Source of the DNA: Gonium pectorale
Taxonomy: Eukaryota; Chlorophyta; Chlorophyceae; Chlamydomonadales; Volvocaceae
Direction of reading: 5' to 3'
NCBI GenBank assembly: GCA_001584585.1
Contig: LSYV01000003.1
Span: 1,802,278-1,866,277, forward strand
Length of the DNA stretch: 64,000 bases
In this document: positions 1 to 13,017 of the stretch, piece after piece
Layout of the letters: each line of letters opens with the position of its first letter
Numbering within the stretch: the stretch's first letter is position 1
Position numbers and translations under genes: made by a program
Notes under the pieces: model-generated
Told to the model about the DNA's origin: nothing
What the model saw: the letters and a program-made list of their open reading frames with translations, nothing else
Databases searched by the model: none

Positions 1-3000
1 GCCCCGGGGTGTCGCAGTCAGTGTTATTGTGCTCGACAGCACCCCCGCCCAGCACCCGTGCCGCCCCCGGCTGTGACTGGCGGGCAGCAGCGGGCGCAAG
101 ACCGCTGATGACGGGGGCCGAGGTGCCGCCCGATGATGCGGTGGTCACGGCCTGGGACGCGGCGGAGCGCTGCGATGTGGTAGATAGGTGCTGGGCGGGG
201 GCGAGCGGCAGCAGTTCGGCTCGGTGCTGGCCCTCGGACGTGGCCCGACGCTGCAGGCGGGAGCGGCGCAAAGGCGGAGGGTGACGGGGCGCATCACCGC
301 TGCTACGCTGCGCTGGACACGGTGTCCGCCCGGTGCATGGGTACAGCAGAGAGGTGCAGCGGGGCAACCCGATCGCTCTACGCACCCGCTGAAGGCGCCA
401 AAGCGGACGCCAGATGCAACCAAGCGCACAAGCCACACGGGTCACTTCACAAACATACTGGGGACGGAGAGGTACCATCATGCACGGTGGCCACCTATCT
501 GACCGTTCGGACACTCAGGATCGTCCGATCCCTTACGGCACCCCCCCTGGCCGCACCTCATGCAACCGGCTGGCAGGCCCGGCTCCAGAGCTGTGCAGCG
601 GCCGCAGAGGCTCCACGACGCACGAGCGGCTATGCGGCAGGCGCGAGCGGACGTCGGGACCGGCGGCGGCAGAGGCCCCGGCGTCGGCTACGGCGGGCAA
701 CGCACCAACCCAGCTGCCGGCGGGCTCGCCATGCGACGGCCCGCGGATGAGCCCCGGCCCCCGCCTGGGATACGCCATGAGTTGTCCGTGCACAGTGAAC
801 ATCTTGTAGACTGCTCGGTAGTACTCTGCCATCCTCACGACGTGGGGTGTTGTTCGACCCGGCTCGCCATCAGCTTCCGCTGCTGTGGAAGGCCTGGCCG
901 CCGGCTGCCGCTGCCCTTCCTCCGTGGGTCGGGGATCCGTGGGGCCAGCCAGGGGCGAGGCACTGAGCTCCGTACCGACGGGCAAGACCTCCGCCGCAAA
1001 GCTCGTGACGGTCGCTGGCGCCAGCAGCGGCGTCTCCGTCTCCGCCCCCGGCTCAGCCCTGACGCCGAGGACCGCCCTCGCTGGCGCCATGAGGTTGGAC
1101 GGACAGGACAGCTGGCTCGCCTCAACCGCGAACCGCGACCCTTTGCCGGCGGGGCTGCCGCCAACCTCGGTTGCGCTGAGCTGCCGCCGCCGGCTGAGGC
1201 AGCCAGCTAGTCCGAGCGACGGCACGCGGGGCGCTAGGATGAGGGGCTGCACCGGCGCGCGCTTGCGCACCGCCGCTGATGCCGCGGCCGCCATGCCGGG
1301 GCCGTTGGACGTCGCAGCAGCTGAGCTGGCGCCGGCGCTGCCACCGTTTGCTGCTAGCGCGTCGCTCCCCTGCAGCGGGGCGCTGCTGCTTGGACCCTCG
1401 TCCCGACGGTGGGGTCGTGTGCTAATGCTCGGGTTGTCCGCATACGCTTTGGCGACCAATGTCGACGAGCTCTGCCGCACGGGCGACGCCATGTGGAATG
1501 GCCGCGATGCGGAGCGCTGCGCGGCCAAGGCGCAGCGGCCCGAGGTGCTGAAGGATGAAGCCGAGGTTGCGGCAAGGGGGTCAGCAACGCCCGACATCCA
1601 AACGGGCGCAAACATGGCACCCATGGAGGCATCCGCCGCAGCCACAGCCACGGCGGCGGCGGGAGGTCTCGCGGCGGCGCCGCCACTGTCACCGCGGTCA
1701 TGTTCAGGATTGGTGGTGGCGGTGACGACGCCGGCGGAGATGCGAACTTCGGGAGCGGAAGCGCCGTGCAGAAGCGCTGCGGCGGGGGGAAGAGGCATCC
1801 GCGGCGCCCGCGGCGGCAACGGCGGCGGCGGCAGTTGCAGCAGCGGCCTTTCCAGAGGCAGACTCCATGCCTCTCGGCTGGTGCCGGTGGACGGTCGAGA
1901 GAACGTCGCGAGCGGAGGCGACACCGCGGGAGCTGCGACGCCAGCAACGGACCCCAGGGCGGAGGCGGGTCTGTACGCAGGAACGGCGGTAAAGCTTGCG
2001 TTCACGAGAGCCGGTGTTACCTGAGGCCCCATGTAGCTGCACGTCTGGCCGGAGCAGCAACGTGTAGAGGGCAGCAGGAGGTAGGGAAGGGAGCTGAAGT
2101 TGGTTAAGCCTGGAACAAACATGTCCAAGTCGCCTGAAATGCGGAGGTACGTGCGGGCGAGACAGGCGCTGGTGCAATTCCCCTGGATGCGTCTGTCATC
2201 CATAGGGCCTGTTCCTGAAGCCTATGGACCCTCGTGCTGAAGCCGTTGCGACCGCTGTGCTACGCTGCTGTGGCCGGTGCTATGCGCACATATTGCGCTC
2301 TACGACGGGCATCCCCCAAACCCAGGCCAGCACCTCTCAAACAAGCCTCACCCCCACGGACGGGTCCTGGTCGGACAAGCCGCTGAGAGAGCTCTCCCTC
2401 GTGTCACTGCGCCCCAGCGCGAACACGCGGCGCCGGCTCATGAGGGAGCGCGCGATAGAGCTCGCCTCTGCGGGGGGGCACCGGGGCAGCGAGCGCAGTC
2501 CGAATGTGGACCCGTATACTTGGGAAACCGGACACGGTGTCATACACGGGCCGCGCTTGTGCGATGCGGTGTAGCAGGGGCCCGTGCCAGCATGTACGAC
2601 AAAGCGACAGAGAGGCAAGCACGCAAGTGCCTGCTATGCAGCCCGCCTGCCGGCTGCCTGCCCAGCGCAGCAGCAGTGCGCTCCCGAAGCCCCAGCCCCC
2701 GGGCGCAGCTCCCCTGTCCAACTCACCCTTGGTCACGGACCGCCTGTACAGCGGATCCGGCGCCTGGCGACTCGGCGTCGGCTGCGTCTGAGCCGCAGTC
2801 GCCGCCTCTGGCCCTTTCCCCACCAGCCTGTCCCGGTCCCGGTCCCGATCGTGAGCTCCAACCGCCATCATCGCCGAGTCAATCACGGCCGCGGCGCCGG
2901 AGGCGGCTCCCGCGCATGCGTGCTGCCGCGCCACCTCCGTGAGGAAAGGGGAGCGCGGCCCGCGGCCCTTGGGCGCCGGCTCCCGGTCGTACAGCGGGTT

Positions 3001-6000
3001 GGGATGTGGAGCTCGCCGCGCCGGGCTGGGCTCGTCTTGTACCTCCTCGGGAAGCACGTTCACCTGGGGGAATGACAACGGGATGGATTGGCTCTGTGCA
3101 GCAAGGACAGGACTACGTATGGCCGCCAGTGCGGGTATCAAGCAACGCGACAAAGGCAGAAGCCGGGTGCGATCCTGTTGCACCCCGCCTATGGCTGTAG
3201 TTAGTAGCGCGCAGCGCCAGTGGCCGTTGGCACAGGGCAGCGCCCACATAGGTACGAGCCGATGTACCACACATGGACCGATGGACACAAAAGCCAGCGA
3301 CCCCCGAGGAACTGGGCCAAGGCACGCACCGGCACTGCGTACAGCGGCGCGCAGGCGGGATGCAGCAGTAGCAGCGGCGGCCAGTCTAGCTGCAACAGCT
3401 CCGAGGTGGCTGCCGCGGCGAAAGCCACCGCATCGCGGGGATTGCGAAACGCAGCCAGGAGCGCCCACTGCTGCTCCGGCGGTGCCGCTGCTGATGCGGG
3501 CGCGCCATGCAGACCAGCGTCGCTGGCGGCGGCGCCGGTGCTGGCCGCACCAGGCGCAGCGCCAGCGGGAGGCAGGCGCAGCGCGGTGGCAGGGGTGAGC
3601 AGGTAGGGTGCGGCAGCCTTGCACGCCTCGACGCCGACCGTTCGGGTCTTCCTGGCAGCGGCAGCTGCAGCAACGGCGGAGGCTGCACTCGACTGCCCGA
3701 AGGGGCCGCCAAGGACGCTTGCCTCCGATGCCTCAATCATACCGCTCCGATACCTGAGAAGGGACTCTGGCGATGCGGCCAGGGCTTCATACCCGCGATA
3801 ATCCCATAGCAGGCGCCGCATCAGAGCCAGATACTGGGCGAGAGCTCTGCGGGTACATGCGCGCCAGGGGGTGAGCAAAGGGGCGAGCACGCTTGCGCGG
3901 CCGGGCGGGGTTAACCGCACGGCAAAGTGGGCTTTGCTGCCACACAGCGCAGTTCGCATGGTCGGACGGGACGTGCCACACATGGGACTGCGTGGTAAAC
4001 AAGGCCGACAAAGTCGCCAACCGACTCGCCACTCAGGCCTCTCGACAACACTCCAGGCGCAGACAGCACACGGCACAGGGAGCGTTTGGGTAGCGCCAAA
4101 CCACGACTGCGGCATCACCTTAGCAGGGGCAGCCTAAGTGCCACAGGCACCAGTTGTGGCGAGCGCACCGCTGAGGCGTTGCAGCCGCTACCCACCGCTC
4201 AATCAAAGGATCCGGCAGGTCCCTCAACAGGTACGGCAAATCCGGCAGCGTCGCGACCAGCAGGGTTGTTTCGGGGCCAGGTCCAGGGGCGCGCGGGGCC
4301 CCCAGCAGCGTCCGTCTGGACGCGGAGGGGCAGGCGGGGGGCGAGTTACGCATGACCGCGAGCTAGCGCCCGCATACGCGTTTGCTGTCGTGTGCCCATC
4401 GTCCACTAGCCTCGCACAGGAACGAGTAAGCACAGCGTCGCGACCTTGATTTGCAAACCTCAATGCTACGTGCGTTGGCTCTCGTTGCCTACATCGAGGG
4501 AGCGAAGCGCACATCACACCCTGCACAGCATACCCACCCCTGGTGGTGGGCCCAGCCCACATAGACGGACACCAGAAGCATGGCCATCAGCAGCACAAAA
4601 GCCAACGGCATGTAGGCCTGCAGCTGTGAGCCGGCGCCCTCAGTCTCGTCAGGCTGGCGCCCGGGGCGCGCCGGCGGCGACGCCGGTTCGGGCGGGTAGC
4701 TTGAGGACGACCTTCCCAGCGCTGTGTTGTAAGCGGAGCGTACCTGCCGGAAGGGGCGGGGGAGAGAGGGCGGTGTGTGTGAGTCACGTGCTTAGCGTCT
4801 TTATGGGTTACCGTAATCATCGGGGTTCCTTGGCCTGCGCCAGGTGAAGGCAGGCGCATTCGCATGTACCGTACATGTTCACCTCCGCTCCTGTCTCGAG
4901 ACTCTTACCTCCTCAACGGTCCCGCTGCTCTGGAGCACGGCCTGCATCTGCTGGGCTACCTCCACTACTATGGTCTTGACCGGCATGGTCGTCAAGGACG
5001 CATTCATGGCGGCAGCATTCAGGATCGCCCTGTGCAGGGGAGTAGACAAAGCGGAGCCCGACCCTTCAGGTCAGTTCAGTGGGAAGGAAATCGGAAAGAA
5101 GTGTGCGGGACTGCGGACGGATGTGTTGAGATGATGACCACAGCAAGATAGTACATTGCCGGTGGCGCTTGACGGGCACCACAGCCCGGGGCGGCCCGAC
5201 CAAAGCACGCCCTTGCCCATTGCGGGTGGATGTTGGACTAACATGTATTGCGGGGAGTTCCTGATCCGGATATCCATGGCGATGTTCGGGCTTGTGATAG
5301 ATGCACCCCAGGCAGTCAGGAAGTCGGTGACATCGTTTGCGTCGTAGCCGGCCTCCACCCATCTGACGGAAGGACAAGGCACGGATGTTGACCAACGCCG
5401 ACAGTGATCAGGGCTATTTGAGGAAGACTCAGCAGGACCAGCCATGAATGCTGCAGGGAGGGCCATGGAAGGCCGCGGGTGGCCCATGGCAGCCGCGCAA
5501 ACGACGAGCTAGGAGCAACGAGGAACGAGCCAATGAAAACGGCAGGGTAGACTCACTGCGGGATTCCATTTTCCCACCCGACGCCCCAAAGCCTCATTGC
5601 GAGGGTGCATGGGTGCACAAGCACCCTCGAGCCAGCGTACCTGGGGAGGTTTGCAAGGCTGAGATGCGACGTCCGAAAGGGGCCGATAAGCGTCCCAAAT
5701 GTAATCATCATCTGCGGGTGAACGGGCCCAGCCGAGGCAGGCAACGCGGACATGCAGCGGGAGGCCCTTGTCGGAGGTCAAGAGCAAAGGAGAAGTACGT
5801 TAACGCAATGCAACGGAGTAGCGCCAGGAGATGAACCGAAGATTTTCTCAGATCCCTGTCCCTGGATCCACCTGGAAACTGAGCTGAACTCCAGCAAGGT
5901 TTGCGAAGTAGCGATACACAGCCCGCTGGTATCCAGGGTCAGCGGCTTTGCGCACGGACCCTGCGAGGCAGCAGCAAGTGGTGATGAGATGGCAGGGCAA

Positions 6001-9000
6001 GCGTAAGCCCCTGCGGGAGTAGCTTCTATGGGGGATTGGGAGTGCCCGCAGGAGGCTTCAGAGTCATGGATAAAGCCCCAGACCCTTCAATGTGCTCCAC
6101 CCTGGCCGTTAGCGTCCGAGGAAAGAGTGTGAAGCGTACGGTACTTCGCGGCAGGGCAGGGCTCGGGGTGTAGGGCCCCGTGACAGGTCATACATACGTA
6201 CTATTCCATGTCGTCCCTTGTGTATGCGGCATACAAGCAATACGATCAGGCCCTGCGCCATAAGCTCACCTGCAAAGCCGCCGAATCCGAAATGCGGCGC
6301 GCGGTTGATAAGCACGTGCTGCCCTGTAAAAGGGTCCAGCTCCCACTTCGCGTGCTTGCAAGTTTGGTTGGTGCAGGGCACCAGCTGACCCGTGGTCCGG
6401 TTCAGCACGTGTGTGGAGCCGGGCAGCTGGGCCACGCCAACATTGCCCTTCGCTGGTCCCGGCAGGAACTCCGTGGCCTGGTGGGCGGGGATACCAGCGG
6501 AAGCGGAGGGGAGTCACAGGGTGAAGCTCAGGTTACGCAGCCAACGCATGTCGGGGCCGCCCCGGGACTGCAAGCGGACAAGAGAACCCCCCGTGAGCAA
6601 TGGTCTGCATGCACATGGCAGGCTGCATTGAAAGGCAGAGCCGACACCGGTACGATGGTCAACGCTGACACGGACACATAAGCATCCCGTGTGCAACCCT
6701 GACCCTGACTCAAGTGAATTCCCCGTAATGCGAATTATGATTTCGACGCCTGGCGCCCAAGCGCCCACACCTTGAACTGTTCGCTCCACTTAATGGAGAA
6801 CGCGCATGTGCCGTTGATGAAGGGGAAGTGGAAGAGCTCGCACTGGGACATCGGGGCCGCGACCGCCTGTTGGGGCAGGCAGAACTAGCGAGTGAAAATT
6901 GTGGAGGGAGGGACAGGGCACCGCTAGTGCCCGTCGGGGCGGAAGCATGCCGCCACACTCCAACAGCTGGACGCAGGTGGGCATGGCAATTGCCACGTGC
7001 TCCGAGACCCCAGGCCTGGCCTCCCGATGCCGCTAGTGCCAAAACACTGGTTCGAGTTACGTCGACCCTGGGTCCCTGACACGCGCTTCAATAGCATGAG
7101 GTGTGGGCATCATGCCGGAAGCGGCCAAACCAAAGACGGCCAAGGCTGCTAGGTGGGCCCTATGTGACGCGCCTTCCCATCGCACATTGAGGGCGCGCAG
7201 GAGCTCCAGCGCCTTCGACATGGCCGTGGAGTTCAGCAGCAGCTTCATGTCCTCGGGTTCGAACAACCAGCCCTGCATTGTGCCCTGTGGGTGGCGGGTG
7301 GCAAGCACGGAGGTAGGGGTTTGCAGCGGGTGCAACGGGTCAACGGAGCTCGCCCTTGCACGGACCCCGTACGCGACAGTGGTGCCTTGCGGAAGCGCAT
7401 TGTGCAACGCTCAGCAGGGGGAGTACCCCTAGACATGGTGCATGCTGACATGCGGTGGTGGGACAACTCCAGCCTTACGCATGGCACAGTGGTAAGGCTG
7501 GGCGAACGTGCCCTCACGTTGCCCTCGCGGGCCCGCCGACTCCACAAGTGCGGTAGCGCGCAGGCAAAGGCAGCGCATCCAAGGATGCAGGCTTGGTTCG
7601 CGCACGTCTGCCCGTACCTCGTATTGGATGTACGGCGCAACGATCTGGGATAGAATGACCGGCGCCTCCAGGCAGTTGTCCACTTGCCTGCAAAGCGCCG
7701 GTCTAGCAGCAGTCAAGGACGAACGTGACTACGGTAACCTTGTGACCTGAGCGCCCAGGTACCCGCCCGCACCAAAGGAGGCCCAACAAGCACTGCGCGC
7801 CTCTGCCCACTCCCATCGTTGTGCACCCGCTCCCCATGGGAACGCCACAAAGGCGTCAAGAGCGCCGTCCCTTCCTGATCTCCCGCTCGCACCAGCAGAT
7901 GGCGTAGTCCCCGATGCCATCTCCATTGAAGTCCGTGCCATTTATGTTGCGGGCCACCGTCAGCAGCTGCTCCCAGGTGGCGGGCACAGGCTGCTTCGCA
8001 GCCGCCAGAATATCCTGCCGTATGGTGATGTAATGGAGCGACATGCACAAAGGGAGCTCCCTGGCGGCGGCCCGTCAGTCACCATGCGAGGCAGCGCAGA
8101 ACGCAAGCACCGCTGTCCGTTCCTGTTCTGCCCATCAGGACACACAGCCTGTCACGTCACACACCAACTGATGCACATGTGCGACGGCAGCGCATGCAGC
8201 CATGGAAGGCGGCTACGTGGGTAACCATCCATGTTGCCTCACGTGTCCTCACCCCCACACCCCAGACCAGCAACGTACCTTGCGGTAATACAGGACGCTG
8301 ATCTGACCCGTGAAGGGCACGCCGATGACGTGTCCATCATACACGGTCGCTACCTGCGTGGCAGTTCCGGAGTGAGGACCGGATGAGGAGGGTTCGCAAA
8401 GGTCGGCTAAGCCGCGGACACACCTGTGCCCACCACCGCTACCATTTGCTAGGCCGTGTGTCGGCCACCAATGCAGCACGACCCTACATCGCCGTGCGTG
8501 GCCGAGTTCCTTGCCTGTCGAATATATGGGACAATGTCCGTCCACGCTAGCTCAGTGTCGTTCCAGGCGAACGTTTCCAGTGCCGCTAGGGCCCCCAGTT
8601 CCGTCAGGTCCACCGCGGCAGAGGAGTCGATCGCAAAGCCGTCCAGCTTGGGGCCGAACGGAGACAGCATGTCCGCTGCGACTGCGGTGCTCAGCTGACG
8701 GGCCGAGGGGGCGAGGCACGGGGGTGCAGGGCGAGGCAGTGCGGCGTCTTGTATGTGAGGAGTTGGCGCTGGATAGGGCAGCGTGGAGCGCCATGAGCCC
8801 ATGGCGAGTGCTGCTCGGTGCAAGGCTTGCGCAGCACATGCACGCCAAGGCTTCAACGTACCAGGGGTATGTCGACAAACGACAGGTTCGCCTGAAACCC
8901 GGTCTGTGCCTCCATCGCCTCCGCCAGCAGCTCCGCGCCGTAGCCCCGCGCCTGGTTCATGACCAGGATGTTGACCGGCTGCGGTAGGGAAGACGGCGAC

Positions 9001-10363
9001 GTTCGGCATGTGCAGGTGGTACGGTGAGCGCAGCCGTGATGCGGAGAGAGCGTGCCGGCGACTTGAGACGAAGAAGACAAAGAGGGGAAATGAAGCTCTG
9101 TCGACGCGACTGGTCGACACGAGAGACACGAGTGTGTGGTTACAAGGGCGGTGCTATTGAAGCAGGGGTGCAGACAGCCCAATTGGCGCGCCGCCGTTCC
9201 GCTGCTCGACTTCTGTCGCCCTCAGGCGATCAAGCCTGGCCAAGCCGACCGTCCGATGCGCCCCGCCCCACGCCGGCGCGTCTATGTTGCGGCTGGAGGA
9301 CCGTCAGGCCAGTGGACCTCCAGCTGCAAGCCATCTCGTGTGCTAGCGTACGCCCGCGACTCCGCTCTGCTCTTCTCCAGCGCAGCGCTTGACGATCTGG
9401 TCGGCCAAGTGAGCCGAGCGCCCAGCGCCCTCAGCCCGCCGCCGACCTCACCCGCAGCGGCTCTGCCGTGAGGTTCATGCACTGGCCCAGGTAGGAGTCG
9501 ACCGCGGCTGCGATGGCCGGTCGCGGACTCACGCTGACGGCGGAGAGGTTGGCTCTTGAGGGCGGAACGGACGGGAAGGGACACACGAGTTATGGCCGTG
9601 AAGAGGTGGTGGACCTAGCCGGTCCGCAGAGGAACAGCGAGGAGGCCGGAGAAGGCCTAAGTCAGTCCCATGACGCCCATGCCCCTATCCGCTGCAACCC
9701 ATGGCCTCGTAGGCGACAGACGTACCACCATGGTTGGCGCCTGACGCGCTTGCACAAGTGTCGATTCCGCAAAGCAGCATACCGCGAGCTCTGTAGCAGC
9801 AATCCCCTCCTGCCGGCGGCGAGCCCCTTTGCTCGGTTAACAACACCCCGGAGCCACGCGGCCGCGATACAATAACCGCACATGCGAACAGCAAAGCCTC
9901 CCCCCCCCGGCATGTACCCGTCGAATACCCTCTCCTCGTACACACGCCATGCCCGCTGGCTCCATCGCTGCCACCTCCCGGCCCAGTGGCCTATATACAC
10001 CGGATCTTTCAGCCTGGCCCAATCACGGCGCTAACATGCCCAGCGCGCCCTCCCAGCTCACAGGCCATACCAGACGCGTGTCGTAAGCTCAGACCTCTGG
10101 TCACACGGCCCCCTACCTACATGCTAATACCCATGCCAGCGCCCATGTGATTATTGAAACCCATTTGCGGTCTGTGCATGTGCAAGTTGCTGGCTGGCGG
10201 TCAACTAGGTGTCTCACCCAGGGACGGCCAGCAGGTCTCTGACCAGCGATGCCACGCAATAGCTCCCCACGCCACCTGAGCTGCCATTCTCGACGCAGGC
10301 ACTCTCCGCAGGTGCCACCCAGCGCAGCAGGGCCACAATCGCGACCAGCATAGGGGAGAGCAT
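1..10363 (-). CDS. Solute-binding-protein-like receptor fused to a degenerate class III nucleotide cyclase domain (partial, 3' end off the left edge)
   Basis: Spliced model with exons 10363-10218, 9554-9452, 8978-8862, 8694-8515, 8353-8279, 8014-7893, 7687-7618, 7272-7186, 6866-6771, 6477-6270, 5960-5872, 5640-5557, about 5365-5245, about 5065-4917, 4743-4538, 4315-4196, 3846-3330, 3063-2727, 2467-2352, 2044-839 and 250-1. Phases agree except around 5.0-5.6 kb, where two junctions are ambiguous. The start is chosen because it gives a signal peptide (MLSPMLVAIVALL) followed by an ectodomain. The ectodomain resembles bacterial family 1 extracellular solute-binding proteins (NILVMNQARGYGAE, GVPFTGQISVLYYRK, ATWEQLLTVARNING, NGTCAFSIKWSEQF). 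A transmembrane helix is coded at 4.57-4.63 kb (YMPLAFVLLMAMLL). The cyclase-like domain follows (GPETTLLVATLPDL, RRLLWDYRGYEALA) and contains a roughly 115-residue Ala-rich insertion. The rest to the left edge is low-complexity linker. Related chlorophyte proteins are cyclases; catalysis here is doubtful because metal-binding residues are missing. Confidence 0.82.
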
Positions 10364-11054
10364 CGTGCTTGACGCTTTCCTCGCTTCTTTCGGTCGTTTC
10401 AGGTGTCATAAGAAGTGAATAGCGAGCCGAGGTGCGGCCGGTCGGCGCACGGGAAAACATACATAGTCCACAACGCTGGGGGAGTCAAAAAGGGGACGGA
10501 CGCTCTACACGCTGCGAGCTGTTGCGTGTTTATCGTCATTATGTAGATTTACATGCATTGCAGGGGCTCATCTGCGCACTCCAGCTGCCAGGCGAACCAG
10601 GCGCAACACCCTACTCGTTGTAGCGACGCACGTAACTAAGAGCATGTGTTGCCCCTATCACAAGTCCGGGTCAACACATGAAGCAGACCGCGGGGGGTAC
10701 GGTAACGGTCGAGGACACTGCCTGGATGCTGCCCAAGTCTGCTCATGCTAATCGGGTGTGAACGCTACCGATTGGTGTAGCCACTAACACGCTACAGGAG
10801 TGAAGGGGCTGGGTTCTGGGCTTCATTACTGGAGGCAACGATGCACGTGCGCAAAGATAAAACTGGGACGCGTCCGGTGCGACCTTCTTCTGGAATGCTT
10901 TATGAGCTGCGGGTGCACTGACACAGACTGGCGGCCTACCCACCTGTCCCCACTCAACCGACAGTTGATGCTCGACCCACCGTGCTCATTGTTTTTCAAT
11001 CGGCGCCCCTCACGCCACTCGAGCTAGCCACGCTCTGCCAGCAATTGTTATCCT

Positions 11055-11275
11055 GTGACGTTTCCGGTTGTACAAAGCAAGGCAGGTGACGTTCCTCCCG
11101 GCTCCCAAAAGACCGGCATACCAGCTTACCCGGTTTGTCGGACTTCACGTCGTGGACTGCTAGTTGCAAGGTTACTTGGAGGTGTTGTCGTCATGGCCAC
11201 CGGTCCGACTGCGCTCTGCGGTTACCAGACCAGCGTGTGCCCAGCCCGCCTACCCGGCCATTACAGGCCTGGGAG
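11055..11275 (+). repeat. Dispersed repeat B, copy 1 (truncated)
   Basis: It matches the copy at about 17.39-17.65 kb nearly base for base over long stretches, for example GGTGACGTTCCTCCCGGCTC, ACCCGGTTTGTCGGACTTCA and TCATGGCCACCGGTCCGAC. It starts at the GACGTTTCC junction that follows the inverted-repeat-like arm in the other copies, so that arm is missing here. Confidence 0.8.
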
Positions 11276-11433
11276 TAAGGACGATTGGTTGCCATAAATT
11301 ACCGCCGCCTAGCTGTCGCACAATCCATGAGCCAACGCGACTCCTTGCCGAGTTTCCGGCGAGAGGTCGGCAAGCGTTCTAATAGACAGGCGGGCTTGCG
11401 CAGCTGGAGATTTCATTGTGGACTCTCTCCACA

Positions 11434-11895
11434 ATGTCCGTAGAGGCTGCCTTCCCCGTTTCTGGTTCTCTTTTTTCTCCACAGTTGGGGATTGGCGGGG
11501 ACTCATCAGGCTGCAGTTTTGTGCTTTTGTCACGCACACAACAACCACTGACTTGTATATCCTTCGGCGTCGTATGCACCAGTGTGACTGCAAGCTTAGC
11601 TGACATGACCCTACATGACCTAGCCGTTGGGCGGTATTGCCTTGCTGCGCATGACGCAGACTCGTGTATGGGACTCGTAATGCCTAATGCTCATGCGATA
11701 TAGGCAGTGAGTGCAAGTGCGGCTTCGGCGCGCTTGTGCGCGCGGGTATCGTACGCTGGGCCTTTTGTATTGGCCTGACACAGCATTCGTTGGTGTTGCC
11801 TGACGAAGCCTTGCGGACGAGAGAGTCGATTCCTGAAAAAAAAGAAACAGAAACGGGGAAGGCAGCCTCTACAGACATACACACCCGAGGGTGTG
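11434..11895. mobile_element. MITE-like inverted-repeat element, copy 1
   Basis: The two ends are inverted copies of one sequence: GTAGAGGCTGCCTTCCCCG at about 11440 and its complement CGGGGAAGGCAGCCTCTAC at about 11854, each next to a T-rich or A-rich run. The right arm continues with a CATACACACCCGAGGGTG end. There is no coding sequence between the arms. It belongs to the family best preserved at 30264-30742. Confidence 0.6.
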
Positions 11896-12002
11896 TGTCG
11901 GGAGATATTAGGTTGCTTGATGTAGTACCGCCGTGCCTGGGTATGTGCGGGTTCCGGAGCTTGTACGGCATGGGGTATGCCTGCTGGTCGTGCGATGTGC
12001 CT

Positions 12003-12337
12003 NNNNNNNNNNNNNNNNNNNNNNNNNNNNNNNNNNNNNNNNNNNNNNNNNNNNNNNNNNNNNNNNNNNNNNNNNNNNNNNNNNNNNNNNNNNNNNNNNN
12101 NNNNNNNNNNNNNNNNNNNNNNNNNNNNNNNNNNNNNNNNNNNNNNNNNNNNNNNNNNNNNNNNNNNNNNNNNNNNNNNNNNNNNNNNNNNNNNNNNNNN
12201 NNNNNNNNNNNNNNNNNNNNNNNNNNNNNNNNNNNNNNNNNNNNNNNNNNNNNNNNNNNNNNNNNNNNNNNNNNNNNNNNNNNNNNNNNNNNNNNNNNNN
12301 NNNNNNNNNNNNNNNNNNNNNNNNNNNNNNNNNNNNN
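12003..12337. other. Assembly gap (335 N)
   Basis: A run of undetermined bases. Open frames that read through it are artefacts. It lies about 100 bases from a repeat element, which may be why assembly failed here. Confidence 0.99.
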
Positions 12338-13017
12338 CTAACATCTACCAAAAACGACCGGTAATCCACTCGAGCTTTGTCTTTCCTTGTTTCTCATCCC
12401 CCTTCCACACGATAGCCTTGAGCACAGCCCGATGTCAATGCCTCTTAGCCATGCGGACCAGGCCATGCCACAGGCGCCCTGCAACGCATCATAAACGATG
12501 AAACTGGCGACATAATCGGCTTGGCCACCGCGGCCCTGAATGCGGCCTGCCACAGAGTGAAAGCGTGCCCGCATGCTGCCGGGTTCAGGCCACAGGGCAC
12601 ACGGGCAATCATACCAGCAACTTGGCGTTCAGGAACCGGAAGGTCGCTACTCAGCCATACGATGGCTGCCAGGGCCCGCAGCCCACGGATTCACTGGTTT
12701 CTGTGGTCTTGTTTTAGGGCGCTTCTTATCGTAAGAATAGCTACAACCTCAACCGTGTCCTCCCAGGCGCATGCAACTTGGACCGTATACATGGCCAGGC
12801 TCCCGGCACGTAAAAGCACCGCACTCATCTTCAGACCAACACATAGAAGTGTAGGCTGCACCCTAACCCTATGAAACGTACAGTTACGATCGCCACTGCC
12901 CTGCTGGGCTGGGTCGTGCAGAAGCAGATACCATGCAGCTCCAACACCAACGTATCGTTTTGTAGTTTGGCACGCTCTGAAGCTCCGCCTCGACGCGCCC
13001 GACGGCCAATCAGCAGC

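Larger units (their letters stand above)
10364..13017. other. Intergenic region with repeats and an assembly gap
   Basis: No gene could be supported here. It holds one copy of the 200-300 base dispersed repeat (11055-11275), one inverted-repeat element (11434-11895) and the N gap. The small open frames have no recognisable motif. The upstream regulatory region of the receptor gene starting at 10363 must lie in the first part, but no element was recognised. Confidence 0.6.

Noticed and set aside
533..838. Extension of the low-complexity receptor exon to the stop at 533
   Set aside because: A GTGAGG donor at 838 and an in-phase acceptor at 251, with an open frame to base 1, fit better than read-through.
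885..2024. Long plus-strand open frame of 379 codons
   Set aside because: It is antisense to the low-complexity exon 2044-839 of the receptor gene; GC-rich codon bias opens several frames at once and the product has no motif.
5872..10363. Bacterial-type solute-binding domain as bacterial contamination or very recent transfer
   Set aside because: The domain is split by about ten spliceosomal introns with phases that all agree, so it is a long-established nuclear gene.
11691..12501. Open frames crossing 12.0-12.3 kb
   Set aside because: They consist largely of undetermined bases.
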